Shown here: in pieces, positions 12,877 through 24,498 of the stretch
Numbering within the stretch: the first letter of the stretch is position 1
Layout: each line of letters begins with the position of its first letter
NCBI GenBank assembly: GCA_028023455.1
Contig: JAQFVV010000012.1
Coordinates: 9,400,499 to 9,464,498, forward strand
Length of the DNA stretch: 64,000 nucleotides
Direction: 5' to 3'
Source: Epiperipatus broadwayi
Lineage: Eukaryota > Onychophora > Udeonychophora > Euonychophora > Peripatidae
Position numbers and translations under genes: made by a program
Notes under the pieces: generated by a model
Seen by the model: the letters and a program-made list of their open reading frames with translations, nothing else
Told to the model about the DNA's origin: nothing
The model's database searches: none

Positions 12877-13104
12877 TACCATATAATACTAAATCATCCA
12901 TGCACTTTACTACTGTTACATAATGCTTTATTTACAACCCTCTTTTAAAGTTTACAGTTTTGATTGCCCCAGCAATCTTCTTCAGAACTTTTATATTTCC
13001 TAACTTCAATTGTTCAATTCAAATTTTAAACTGTAAAAGAGGGTGGTAAATAAAGTATTGTGTAACAGTAGTAAAGTGCATAGATGATTTAGTATTATAT
13101 GGTA
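12877..13104. mobile_element. Palindromic MITE-like element, about 85-bp arms
   Basis: The left arm begins TACCATATAATACTAAATCA (12877) and the right arm is its reverse complement ending at 13104. The arms include the matching GCACTTTACTACTGTTACA stretch and a shared CCCTCTTTTA segment. The loop of about 60 bp (12960-13022) includes TTGCCCCAGCAATC. A 15-base direct repeat TTATTATCAGCATAC occurs at 12864-12878 and about 13136-13150, bracketing the arms plus some 30 extra bases. No coding capacity. Confidence 0.75.
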
Positions 13105-13150
13105 CACATTTGGCAATGCAATAAGAAAGAGTAGTTATTATCAGCATACT

Positions 13151-14817
13151 ATTTCACCATCTCTATGCCATTATCTGTGAGCTTTAGTAAGTAATAGATA
13201 AAGTGATTAATAAATCTCTAACCTACAATGTCTTATCCAATACCCCCAGACTGCTTTCAAGCTTATAGTTTCATCAGTGAGTTGATTTGGGTCTTGGAAC
13301 AATGCGTCTGAAACTTAGGATCTAATGCACCTTCCTTCCAACTTCTACCATTTATATCTTTTTTATATTATCAAGCTATTAGACCAAACTAAAAACAAAT
13401 AAATGTTTTCAATCAAAGCCAGTAACTCATATAATTATATAGATTTAAATCCAGTTCAATATCTATATATTATAGTGTCTTTACTTTTTGAATAACTATA
13501 AGCAAATTTATTCTGTGGTCAGGATCATATGGCCCTGCAATTTTACTTCCGTTTACACATCATTGTTTTAGCAATATATCATTTTACTATTAATATGCTA
13601 CTAACTGAAGAAAATGAAATAGGCCAATCTATGAAATTTAAGTTTTTAAACAAGAATTTTAAAATGCAGATCTCTAATCATTATTATTTTACAATTATTA
13701 TAAGTATTCACTTTATTACAACTTTTCTATAAAATTTTTGCTATTGTTTTCATTAAGATTTTTGTTCAACTTACTTAAAAATATATACAAGCTATTTGGG
13801 ATGGATACCAATATCATAAGTACTCTACACTCACTTTTCATTTAATTTTTGTCTTTATTTATTACATGGAGGTACTGAAGCCATATCATGAAAACTAATT
13901 GATAAATTGAACATTCAAAAAAAATTTGATTCTCATAAAAATATATAATATTAAAGCACAAATTAATTATAAATTACATATATATTTATTTTTCTTAAAA
14001 AAAAAATCATTACTTAATCAATACATGACATAATAAAACAACAAAAATTAATTGGATTAGTAACAAAAAATAAAAAGGGTAATTTTTTTTTTGATTATCA
14101 GCAACAATGCCACCAGATGAATAAGAAGCGCCTTTGTGTAAGGTAAATTTTAAAAGCCCCACCTCTCCCAATTCTCTGAAATAAAAATTGTAAATTAAAA
14201 GACATTTTCCTCCAGCACTAGAAAAACTTGAAAATACAGCTTTAGTCATTTAATATGTATTTTGTTCACTTGTTTCTATAAAATTAACTTGGGGATTAAA
14301 ACACATGCTAAAATAAAACTAATGCTTAAAAAAAAATAATTTCTGAAGCAATAATTAAACAAAAATATTTATTTAGTAAATATGAAATTTTTTCTTTCAA
14401 AAGTTTTCATATTATTTTTTTGCACAATCCTGCTAGTATACTCATTTTAAAAACATTATCTACAGCCAGAGGAATGCTTCACTTCTGTGCTCCTTCCTAC
14501 ATAGTGAGGAAAAAAGACTTGTGTCTATTATTCTTTTGGAAGTACAATAGTTATTTAAAAGCTGATGTAACTTTTAATTTTCTTTATCAATATTTAGATT
14601 AACTTTAATTGGATGTCAACTATTTATTAAAAATCATTCTTTTTTGTTTGAAAACCTATTCAAAACCTCTCATGCATAAACTTGATCACTTTTTCTATTA
14701 ACAAAGTTATATTCCTTCAATAAAAAATATTAAAATTATTATTTAATTTTTTATGTGTGTTATTCTCCTATTAATAACTATCATTTACTATATATATATT
14801 CCAATATATACTTAAAG
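13151..14817. other. AT-rich stretch with weak exon-like fragments
   Basis: Mostly non-coding. Two short G+C-richer islands, about 14090-14200 and 14457-14520, have splice-like boundaries on one strand or the other, but neither gives a convincing conserved frame, so they are not called as exons. Confidence 0.4.
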
Positions 14818-15206
14818 GAAGTGAGCAGGGCAAATTCCTAATGTCCACTCCATACATTCCTGTCATTGCAGCTATTATTACTGTGATTATTCATATAGTA
14901 TATGAACATGGATGGGCTGCTTACCAACACACATTAGCCAGCATGGTGAGTTTATTGACTTTTTACCTCTGAGTTTAAGATCAAAAAACACCATGGTCTT
15001 TCTTCTCAGTTGCTTGATAAGGCAGAATGAATGTAAGTGTAAATGATAAATATTTTTCCAATAGATATATACAATCATAACAGACAAAAATAAATCATGG
15101 CTCTTATTCCCAGGAAGCTGTAAAGTCACCACGTAAGCCAGCAGGTGGTGGCCGAACACGGAGGATTCTAAGAATGCCCTGGTTGTGGGCCCAGGCTGCC
15201 ATTTGA
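14818..15206 (+). CDS. Candidate two-exon gene for a small one-span membrane protein, unknown
   Basis: I do not recognise this gene. An ATG at 14841 opens 35 codons, MSTPYIPVIAAIITVI then IHIVYEHGWAAYQHT, ending exactly at a GTGAGT donor (14946). After a 168-bp intron closing in TTATTCCCAG (15113), 30 more codons follow in the same phase, with a basic glycine/arginine-rich stretch RKPAGGGRTRRILRMPWLW, then TGA TAA. The joined product would be 65 residues: a hydrophobic membrane span near residues 5-20 and a positively charged tail. Both exons are clearly richer in G+C than their surroundings. Alternatively exon 1 may start at 14818 after AAAG and belong to a longer protein; the frame is open upstream of the ATG. 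The opposite strand also carries a short open frame over exon 2, so orientation is not proven. A LINE begins within about ten bases of the stop. Confidence 0.4.
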
Positions 15207-15211
15207 TAACT

Positions 15212-17973
15212 TTTTATTTAGATACATACAAATACAGATCACTTTTAAGTAAAGGAAGATTGCAAGAATTAGAAGAACTGTCTTATGTTAAATAGGACAT
15301 TATTGGACTTTGTGAAATTAGAAGAAGGAATGAAGAGACAATTGATTTAAAAAGTGGACATGTACTCTACTATAAAGGCACAAATATTAAAAATACAAGT
15401 GGAGTAGATTTCATTATAAATAAAAAGTGGAAGAACAGAATTGTGGAGATTGATGGTGTATCGGACAGAGTGGCAAGATTAGTTATACAACTATGCCCGA
15501 ACAAGTTCTCATAGTGATGAAGTAGTAGAAGATTTTTATATGGATTTACAAAAGGCTTTGATTAGAGTAAACAACATTTTAAAATTGTTATGGGAGACTT
15601 TAATGCTAGAATTGGCAAACAAATGAAAGATGAAAGTGCTGTAGGTAATTTTGATTATGGTAATAGAAATGAGAGAGGATATAGACTTGTGAAGTTTGCA
15701 GAAAAAGAAAAACTTCATATTATGAATTCTTTTTTTAGAAAAAAATGTTAAAAGGAAATGAACATGGAAGCATCCAAATGAAGATACTACAGAATTGGAT
15801 TATATTTTGACTAACAAAAAATACATATTTCAAGATTGTAATATTCTTAATAAATTTAACACAGGAAGTGATCATTTGATTAGTAAGATGTTAAAGCAAA
15901 ACTAGAGACAAAAATTATTAGGGAAAAAAATATTTACAGTTGATATTCCTAATCTTCAGAAACAGTCTAATGAATTTAAATTAGAACGTACAAATCAGTT
16001 TCAAGTATTAGTAGATTTTGAACATGATTCAGATTTGAATAAAATTAATAAGAAAATAACTGATACACTTATAAAAACTGCAACAAAAATAGCTGGTAGA
16101 AAAAAGCAGCAATTGACAAATAAAATTTCTACTGAGACAAGAGAATTTATGAAGAAAAGAAGGAATATGAAGATATACAAAAATGATACATTAAAAGGAT
16201 TAAATACCTCAAATATTGTAAAATGGTATGAAAAACAGTTGAAAATGATGTAAGAAAGTATAACTGTGAACTAGCACGGAAAGCTGTAGAAGAGAATAAA
16301 AGTCTCAAAAGTGTAACACAATATTTTGGTATTAGTAGAAAATTTATATCTGCAATAAGAAAAATAGATGGAATTATTAACAAAAAAAAAGATGACATCA
16401 TGAAATGGGTAGAAGATTTCTATCAAGAATTATATAGTAATAAAGAACAAGTACCTCCTATAACTATTATATCTTCAAAATTGCCCAGAATTTTAAATGA
16501 AGAAGTGAGATGTGCAATTAAATTTATAAAGAAAGGAAAGGCTCCAGGTAAAGATGGAATTATAATTGATATATTAAAAAAAGCAGGTGAAAAAATAGAA
16601 TTTTTTTTTAGCAAAGTTATATACCAAATGTCTAAATAATAAAGATTTACCAGGTGATTGGAAGAATGCAGTATTAATATTAATATTTTAAAAAGGAGAT
16701 AAAGAAGATCTTAGAAATTACAGACCTATCAGCCTTTTATCAGTTTTATACAAAATTTTTACCAAGATAATTACAACTCGTCTACAGAGAACATTGAAAT
16801 TCTACCAACCAAGAGAACAAGCTGGATTTAAAAGTGGTTTTAGTACAGTAGATCATATCCAGGTATTGGGAGAATTTATAGAAAGGACAAATGAATATAA
16901 GTTGCCATTATGCTTTGGATTTGTAGATTATGAAAAGGCATTTGATTCTATAAACATTTCTTCAGTGATTAAAGCATTGGGTTATCAAGGTATAGATCCA
17001 GGATATTGTCATATTTTAAAGAATATTTATAAAAATGCAACAGCAACAATTATATTACATAATGATACTAGGAAAGTCAACATTGAGAAGACAGTAAGAC
17101 AGGGTGACTCCACATCTCAAATCTTTTTACAGCACTGCTGCAAAAAGTATTTCGTGGATTAAAATGAGAAGCTAAGGAGTGACAGTAAATGGAGATTATT
17201 TAAGGCATTTAGATTTTGCAGATGATGTAGTTGTTTTTTCAAACAATGTTTTAGAGCTTCAGGAAATGTTGCAGGAGTTATCAGATGAAAGTGCAAAAGT
17301 AGGACTAAAGATAAATGTTAAAAAAACTAATGTTCAATGGATTTTCTCAAAATATGAAAATAAAGATTGATTATGATAAGTTAGAAGTTAACAGCTACAA
17401 ATACCTTGGTCAGATTATTAATACAGATAGAAATCTAATGGATGAAATTAATCATAGAATTAAATTTGGTTGGAGTGCTTTTGGTAGAAATAACTTGATA
17501 CTAAAAGGAAATATGCCCATGTGTTTGAAAAGGAAGGTTTTTAATAAATGTGTTTTACCAGTTCTTACTTATGGATCTGAGACTTGGACACTTAATAGAA
17601 GAGCAATACAGACTTCAGACAACTCAAAGAAGTTTGGAGAGATGCATGTGGGGAGTAACAAACAAGAACAGATCGAAAATGAAATATGGGTAAGAGAACA
17701 AAAGGTTTTTTTGCTCTTTTTAAAAAATTTAAAAAAAGGAGGGGGGGGGGGGGGACATATTTTTTAAAGGAGAGGTTATAAGAGGAACAATTGAAATCTT
17801 AAACTCTATTCCAAGAGATTTCAAAAGACCCACAAAGAGACTCCATATGAGATGGATGGATGAAATAATAAAGTGTGCAGGGAGTGATGTGAAGAAGAGA
17901 AGCAAAATATCGGAGATCTATTGAACTTGGAAAGACTTTCATCCTGCAGTGGATTGATAATGGTTGATGATGA
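15212..17973 (+). mobile_element. RTE-clade LINE, near full-length but decayed
   Basis: Reading across frames, the N-terminal endonuclease shows KGRLQELEELS and DIIGLCEIRRRN, then MGDFNARIG (near 15590) and GSDH (near 15864), all APE endonuclease signatures. The reverse transcriptase follows: KGKAPGKDGI (near 16530), LRNYRPISLL (near 16710), FVDYEKAFDS (near 16920) and FADDVVVF (near 17213), so the catalytic aspartates survive. The C-terminus has YGSETWTLNRR and PRDFKRPTKRLHMRWMDE, ending in a short GATGATGAT tail. In-frame stops, frameshifts and a G14 run (17741-17754) inside the ORF make it a pseudogene. Its C-terminus matches the minus-strand fragment at 7.0-7.3 kb. TTGATA-type sequence at both ends may be a degraded target duplication. 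Confidence 0.9.
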
Positions 17974-18794
17974 TACTTACATTACTTATTGATATAACTT
18001 TTATAATTCATTAGGATCACCAGACTAGATCAATTTTAACACAGCTGATTTAACCTTCATTTTAATAGCACCTATTTGCTAAAATTAGTTTTAATTCAGA
18101 ACCTTTGACACATATGACTTGTTTACATTTTCTATTAACAGAAAAGTTTCACTTATTTTCATTAAATAATAAAATATTAACACTGCTATCTTATTTTACT
18201 TTTTAATGCTTATTAATAACTAAGTCATATTATATATATTATACTTTTCATATAGTTTGACAATATGGGATTTAGCCCATATTTATATAAGAGAAGAAAT
18301 TTTAACTTTTTATACTTAAATTGTTTATTCAATACATTTTAACAAGCCATAAAATGCCTTGCACTTTATTTTGTTTAGTCATAGGTTATGTTCGATAACT
18401 ATAAAAAGAAAAATCAAATATATTCCACTAGAAACATTTTTTAAAGTAGTTCAACCATAATACCGTTATCATGAAATTTGTTAAGAATTAAATATTTTGA
18501 CATGCAAAGAAAAGCTTTTTAGTAAAATGTGCAAAAAGATAATACCACATAACAATAATAAAAAAGAAAGAGAAATATTTAAAAAAATTTGCACAAGATA
18601 TCACCGGAATTGATCCTAGGACTCTACCACCAATCTAAACTGAATGAGATGTTTTAAACTGTGCATTGATAAAGATAATTTTCTCACGTGCAAAATTACT
18701 GTAATTATGAGGTAATATTTTTAAAATAAGTTTTATTTTTATATAAATTATTAATAGTAATGTGTTACTTTTTATATAAATTACGATATTTAAA
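17974..18794. other. AT-rich non-coding stretch
   Basis: Nothing recognisable. Long A/T-only passages and no exon signal. Confidence 0.6.
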
Positions 18795-19270
18795 TAAAAC
18801 TGCTTAGGAAATTTAAACATTTTCATTTATATATAAATTTCATTAATTATAATGACAAAAGAGCATCAACCTATTCAATTTTGTGCACAGGTAGAGTATA
18901 TATATTTCGAGGCTTGAGCAACTGTCATAACAAGTCTAAATAAAGAAATACCTTATATTTAAATAAAAAATATTTACGATCAGAATGTGCTTCCAACAAT
19001 AAATTAATTCAGAAATCTAAACATTTACATATAAGTTTTATTAATAATCATGACAACATGGTGTCTGCTTGTTCAGTTTAGCATAATGATAAGCATGTAT
19101 ATGTACTATATATATTTCCAAGTCTCAAAATTCGAGGCTCCAGCAATTATCACAATAAGTTTAAGTGAAAAAATATTCCTGTCATATTTTAAGAAAAAAT
19201 ATTTATACTCAGAATGTGTTTCTAACAATAAAGTAATTTGAAAATGTAAACATGTTCATTTACTTATAAA
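18795..19270. repeat. Imperfect tandem repeat, about 205-230 bp unit, just over two copies
   Basis: A boundary block, roughly AAACATTT-CAT-TATA-AATTTTATTAATTAT, recurs near 18810, 19015 and 19245. Between them each unit repeats the same order of motifs: TCGAGGCT, GAGCAA/CAGCAA, TCA-AA-AAGT, AAAAAATATTTA, TCAGAATGTG and CTAACAATAAA. Identity is moderate, so the duplication is old. No ORF worth noting. Confidence 0.65.
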
Positions 19271-19292
19271 TTTTATTAATTATCTTGGTGTC

Positions 19293-19475
19293 TTAGCACC
19301 CTTGTGAAGAAGCATCCTTGTACCCACACAACCTGCACATGATGACCCTGACTAGTAATAAACATATTAGATATCCTGAAAAAAGGGCTAAAAAGAGGTT
19401 CAGTTTGTTGCTACTTAGTCTAGACATATTCCAGTACATCTCATCTTCTTCAAAAATTTGAGTTGAACAACACAT
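19293..19475 (-). pseudogene. Possible LINE RNase H / C-terminal relic
   Basis: The minus strand reads SRLSSNKLNLFLALFSGYL and then MCRLCGYKDASSQGC. The order leucine-rich stretch, L-x-G, then C-x-LCG-x-(D/E)-x-x-S is reminiscent of the segment after RNase H in many LINEs (pattern LTGH...LCRLCG.EDET). It is short and shows no catalytic residues. It could be chance. Confidence 0.25.
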
Positions 19476-21102
19476 GAATGTTTAATTGTCTGGATGTTTA
19501 CTCTGATCACCAGATCAAAACAATGCCTTTGATGGGTGACAGTCGAATGTCTATTTAACATCATAGTGAAATGTTTTATTTTTCAATTTTTTAATAAAAA
19601 ATATTTTATTTGTAAAAACTAAAAACAGTTTAATATTATATGGGAAAATGTTTATTTTTCAATTATTAAACACGCATAAATATTCAAATTTTGCAATTAT
19701 ATACATATTTATTTTTAGATTGTTTTATAAAAATCTATGTTCCACTATTTATGTATTTAAATATGTGTAAATGTAAAATATGCTTAATCTTCAATTTATC
19801 GATTAGTTTTCAAGTTATGGCGTCAGTAACGCCACGCAGTGGCTAAAAGTAGAACTAAAAATAAAAAGGGAGTGCAGTCCACCTACTTACACTATACCGG
19901 TATCTATGGGATGATTTTAACTGTTAAACAATTAGTTGGTCTAATTACATTAAAATTCACTAGAAGAAATTAATATTTCTTTGCTTATCAATTTTAAAGT
20001 ATATTTCAAAAATGTCTATCAAACTGGGATACAAAAGTCAGCTTATATTTTGTCAGTGACCCGAAAGAACAAATTTGCCCCCCCCCCACCGCGCTCAGAT
20101 ACTATGGGTAGCCCAGGTATATGATTCATGTGCAATATAAATAGATTAACATTAAATTAGATTTTCTCACGTGTAAATATATAGATATTATGAACAATAG
20201 AGTTTAGAAACTTTTAATCAATAGAATTTATTGATTTAAAACAAAAAGAAAATGCTTTACATTTTTAAAAGATTAAAAACATTTGTTTTAATCTAGGCAT
20301 CAACATCACAGAGTTATATGCTAAAAAATAATATATGTTAAAATCAGAATAGTAAGCGATGAATGTTATTTAAAATTATTGATTTTCTTAACCCTCTGCT
20401 TACAAGATAAAATGGTTTTAAGATGTTAGCTAATGATTTTTGGAAACATACTAAAGAATATTGATTTACAATATTGTAGTCTTTGCTTAATACTAGTAAA
20501 GAAGAGATAAATCAAACAACAAATAAAATATCACTATATAACTAGAATTCAAATAATAAATGCATTTCCAATATTTTTTTAAATTTAGTTCCTTCAGGAT
20601 TTTTCTTTTTCTATAAAAGATCGAGTGAAAACTTTTATAAAATATATTCTTATGATTTTAACGTTTTCACTCGATATTTTTCATCATTTAATATAAAACC
20701 AAGAACCTCTTTTTTTTAAAAAAAAAAAATTTAAGCCACATTCATTTCTTTATTGCTAAAATTATAAAGATTATTTAATCTTATATTTAGAGTATTACTT
20801 TGCTACTCTAATAATCTAAAAACATGACTCGTGGTATAATTGACATTATATAAGGATTGAGGAAAGGGGAGCTAAAATTGTTTACTTTTCGATTAATCAA
20901 ATTAAGAAAAAAATAGGTCATTATTAAGATGGAAGCACTCTTTTTTTTTTAAAAAAAAAAAATCTGAGTTAAATTTTTAATATAAAAAGTATGATTATAA
21001 ACAAACAATAAACAGTATTTAATAAGTTTTATTTAGATTAGGCTATGCTTTCTTTGAATAATGTCCGTAACACCATAGAAAAGAATAATACTATAGACTT
21101 TC
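19476..21102. other. AT-rich stretch with G+C-richer islets
   Basis: The islets near 19818-19910 (GCGTCAGTAACGCCACGCAG) and 20070-20120 (C10 run followed by ACCGCGCTCAGATACTATGG) are likely ends of an unidentified DNA transposon, but their inverted relation could not be shown. Also a T10A12 block at 20941-20962 and T8A12 at 20710-20729. Confidence 0.4.
20620..20675. repeat. 13-bp perfect inverted repeat
   Basis: ATCGAGTGAAAAC at 20620-20632 is answered by GTTTTCACTCGAT at 20663-20675 with a 30-base A/T spacer. It could be a relic of transposon ends or a small hairpin. Confidence 0.6.
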
Positions 21103-21112
21103 AATTTTACTC

Positions 21113-21218
21113 TTTTTTTTTTCAAGTATCATAGCATCGGCCGGGACGCGAACCCGCAACCCGGGCAACTGCCTGCAAGTGCAAGGCAGTCGCGCTGACC
21201 TCTCGACCACCAATGCAA
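21113..21218 (-). mobile_element. tRNA-derived SINE-like retroposon, copy 2
   Basis: Minus strand: GCATTGGTGGTCGAGAGGTC, then GCGACTGCCTTGCACTTGC, GGGTTGCGGGTTCGCGTCCC, GGCCGATGCTATGATAC and poly-A. The 11-bp direct repeat AATTTTACTCT at 21103-21113 and 21223-21233 is a clean target-site duplication, proving retroposition as a unit. This is one of the least decayed copies. Confidence 0.9.
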
Positions 21219-21405
21219 GACGAATTTTACTCTTATTGAGTGAATTTTATCTTTTTTTTCTAAGAACTTTTTTTCCCCTGAAATGCTAATATTAGTAATA
21301 AAACGCAATGTTGGTGATATTATTGTTATTATTATGAATGAAGATTTAATTTTTTATTGAAATGTATTCAATACGAGTTATTGACATGCATCAACTTTTG
21401 CATAG

Positions 21406-21516
21406 TTTTTTTTTTTCCATATGTGATAGCATCTGCCAGGATGCGAACCCACAACCGTCTGCAACCAACTACTCGCTTGCAAGGCGGCTGCGATGACCTC
21501 TCGGCTAACAACGCTT
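21406..21516 (-). mobile_element. tRNA-derived SINE-like retroposon, copy 3
   Basis: Same family, longer subtype with an extra arm: minus strand GTTAGCCGAGAGGTCATC, GCCGCCTTGCAAGCGAG, TGCAGACGGTTGTGGGTTCG, ATGCTATCACATATGG then poly-A. It lies only 190 bp from copy 2 in the same orientation. A target duplication is not obvious. Confidence 0.85.
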
Positions 21517-22249
21517 GTCAGTTTCCATACAATAAAATGTTTTTAACCAATTATTATTTTTGAAAATATATTATGATTAAATATTGCATATTTAAATTTT
21601 TAGTTTGGTCTGCCCTGAACATTTATCTAATTAAAAAAACTCTTAGTTCATGGTAAAACCCTATTAAGAAAAATGACCGGGGGGGGGGTCTCTCTGTCTG
21701 ACCAAATGAAATAAAAGCATTATGATTACCATTATTTTACTGTTTGAAAATTGACACACCGAGCAATTAACTGCATGAAGTAAGAATAATCTAACTTATA
21801 CTTTGGTATACATACTACTATTTTGTCATTTTTATATTTAAACTTCATATTTGTGCAACCATATAGAAGAGCACTAAAAATTCACGAATAACTTCCATAT
21901 TTTAAAACAAATTTATATTTAAATTGAAACAATTAATCTATCATTCGTATTTCCTCATTTTTTAATGATTTTTTTAAAAAAAGTCATTTAGTAATAATTT
22001 AACAGTACATCTATACTTAAATCAAGTTTTTAAAACAATATAGGCTACTGGGAATTTGAATAATTTAACAAAAATTACTTTTTTTTAATTTTAATATACA
22101 TTTATAATATATTATTCTACATTTTTTTTTTTTATATCATTGAAGTATCTTTAAACATCAAAAAAATAAAAATAATAATGATTTTACTTTGCTTTTTTAC
22201 AGTAAGGTTCACACCAGTTTTTTAAGATTTGGTAATTGAAGTTCCATGT

Positions 22250-22329
22250 ATCATAGAATAAGGCGGGAAGCGAAATGGGGACAACTGCTTGTAAGGCAGC
22301 TGTGTTCACCACTCGGCCACCAACGCTTG
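22250..22329 (-). mobile_element. tRNA-derived SINE-like retroposon, copy 4 (degraded)
   Basis: Minus strand: CAAGCGTTGGTGGCCGAGTG, then GCTGCCTTACAAGCAGTTGT and a weakened B-box (CCATTTCGCTTCCCG). The TSD and A-tail are lost. The A box TGGCCGAGTGG is the best tRNA-like match of the set. Confidence 0.75.
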
Positions 22330-23996
22330 ACAGATCAAAATGGGGGAGGGGTGTTCAAATAGGATTTTATCTAAACTTTTCAAAGAGTCAGTTCAGATTT
22401 AATCTAGAAAGATATCCAACTATTGATTAGTAAATGGATATCCTTATATTTTTAGATGGAAGCAAAACAAAGAACAACAACTACTAAAACTCTTATTACC
22501 ACACAGTTGGATGGTCTCATTAAAAATCGTCTTCTCTCTTAGATTTCTTTAGAAACAAATTGAAATGGATTTTTACAATGAAGAAATATATTTAAACATA
22601 GTATTTTAGAGTTTTTCTAAAGCCAAGTTCTTGTAGCCAGATATATCTTTACTTTTATTAATGTACATCATGAGATATGTTGCAAAAAAAAAAAAAACAA
22701 CTTGTATATATTTGCCATTTCTACCTATATCTAGAGATCAGCTAAAAAAAAAAATGGATTTATTGACTCCAGTAAAGCTTTTATCAAAAAGCATTGTAAT
22801 CAAATACAAAAAAAAAAAAAAATCTTCATCAGTTTTACTTTATCATTTTTTATCTAACCTTTAGCCCTATATACATTGTAACGGTATATGAATTTCTTGA
22901 TTTAAATAATTATCTTGGCATTGAACATTATTATGATTAACTATTAAAACCACATCTGATTATTGCCAATATTCTAACATTACTTTTTCCACAATCTTCA
23001 AGGAATGATACTAAAGAATTATATAATAAGATTAATTAATGAATTCAATAAAATAAAATTGATACTCTCATAGCTAACAAAACTATTAAACTCAAGCAAA
23101 TCACTAATATTCCAAATTATAATTTGTACATGAAATTATTTCTTATTAAAAAAAAACTCTCCAAATTCCTGAATTTTCTACAATTGTATATTTCTTAATA
23201 ATTTTTAACAAACATTTTTAGTCTTTGCAACAGATCACAATAAATTTTTTTACAGTAAGTTCAAGACATATATTCTAGTGATTGAAAATCCAGTAGTTCT
23301 AAATAATGTGCTTTCTGAGACTACAAAAACTGTTGATATATACTTTTATAATTTTTATTTATTGGTCAAAGATAATATTAATCAGTCTCCATTAAATCTT
23401 ATCAGAATGTTTTTACCATAATAAGCTATGATGTGGTAAAGCCACTTAACCATGTTCAGTTTAGTAGATCATTCACTGCTATTGTTAGAATATTCATAGG
23501 ACTTCTCTAACAATATATATATTCCAAGTAATTAAAAAAGCAAGGATTGAGAAGAAAGGTTCTAATTTAGGTTTAGAGTTTGAGAGAATAAAACTGAAGC
23601 AGCCATTGAATATTGGAAAAGAGATCATGATTTATACATTAATGGATGACAACTTGAATTATTTGCAGAAGCATATATTGTATAACACACCAAAGATTAA
23701 AACTGCTATCAAACTTAGAAATAAAAGAGATAGCACCAATCAAATGTATACCATTTACCAAGTTAATTAGATAAAAAAAAAAAAAAACTAATTCTATTGT
23801 TGTATAATAAATAAGTGTATTAAATATTGAAATAATAAAGTTGTAATCCAATATTATGAAAGTGGGGATTATCACTATTATTTTATACAAAAAATAAAAT
23901 TATTCTGAAAATGATTCAGCACAGGATTAGAATCTTATATTAATAAAAGATTCCAGAAATGTAAATAAATTTAGAAGTATATTCCATAAGTGAAAC
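22330..23996. other. AT-rich non-coding stretch
   Basis: No gene. Several long poly-A runs (22684-22697, 22811-22822 and near 23774). ORFs here are low-complexity. Confidence 0.6.
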
Positions 23997-24074
23997 GGTC
24001 AGGGAATGCTAGAATAATTATGTATTTGCTTTAATGGTCAGGGAATGCTAGAATAATTATGTATTTGCTTTATT
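23997..24074. repeat. 39-bp tandem duplication, two copies
   Basis: GGTCAGGGAATGCTAGAATA followed by ATTATGTATTTGCTTTA is repeated exactly at a 39-base offset (23997 and 24036). The identity shows it is recent. Confidence 0.9.
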
Positions 24075-24386
24075 GATATAAACAAGGCATACGACTGAGT
24101 TGACCTTGCAAAATTACACTATATTGTTAAAGTATACTACAACATTTCATTGTTTTCATGAGGACAATAACATTTTAAAAAAATATCTCGTATACTACAA
24201 GTTATATTTAAATAAACCATAATAAAATAGATGGTATTCACATTGGGAAAAGATAAGACAAGCTGGCACACTATTATTTCTCATTCAACTTGTATAGTAA
24301 CTGAAAACAGAAAAGACTTCTAGACTATCATTAGGAAAGTAAAAGACAAGAGGAAAAAGATTTAGTTAAAAATAAAGAAGACAGAC

Positions 24387-24498
24387 TTTTTTTTCCATAT
24401 GTCAAAGCATCGGTCGGGAAGCAAACCCACGACAACTGTCTGCAAGCAACTGCTTGCTTGCAACGCAGCTGCGCTGACCTCTCGGCTACCAATGCTTG
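24387..24498 (-). mobile_element. tRNA-derived SINE-like retroposon, copy 5
   Basis: Longer subtype on the minus strand: AAGCATTGGTAGCCGAGAGG, CAGCGCAGCTGCGTTGCAAG, then TGTCGTGGGTTTGCTTCCC and a CATATG-A8 end. A weak GACA flank on both sides may be the remnant of a target duplication. Confidence 0.85.

Noticed and set aside
14010-14249. Minus-strand frame with an acceptor-like TTTATTTCAG at about 14177 (and a plus-strand 41-base microexon between AG and GTAAAT at 14102-14142)
   Set aside because: Neither gives a recognisable or clearly conserved frame, and both strands compete for the same bases.
14420-14602. 60-residue plus-strand ORF after a TCTACAG acceptor-like site
   Set aside because: No domain, no matching donor in phase, and it runs into low-complexity sequence.
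14887-15159. 90-residue minus-strand ORF
   Set aside because: It runs across both exons and the intron of the better-supported plus-strand candidate and has no domain-like pattern.
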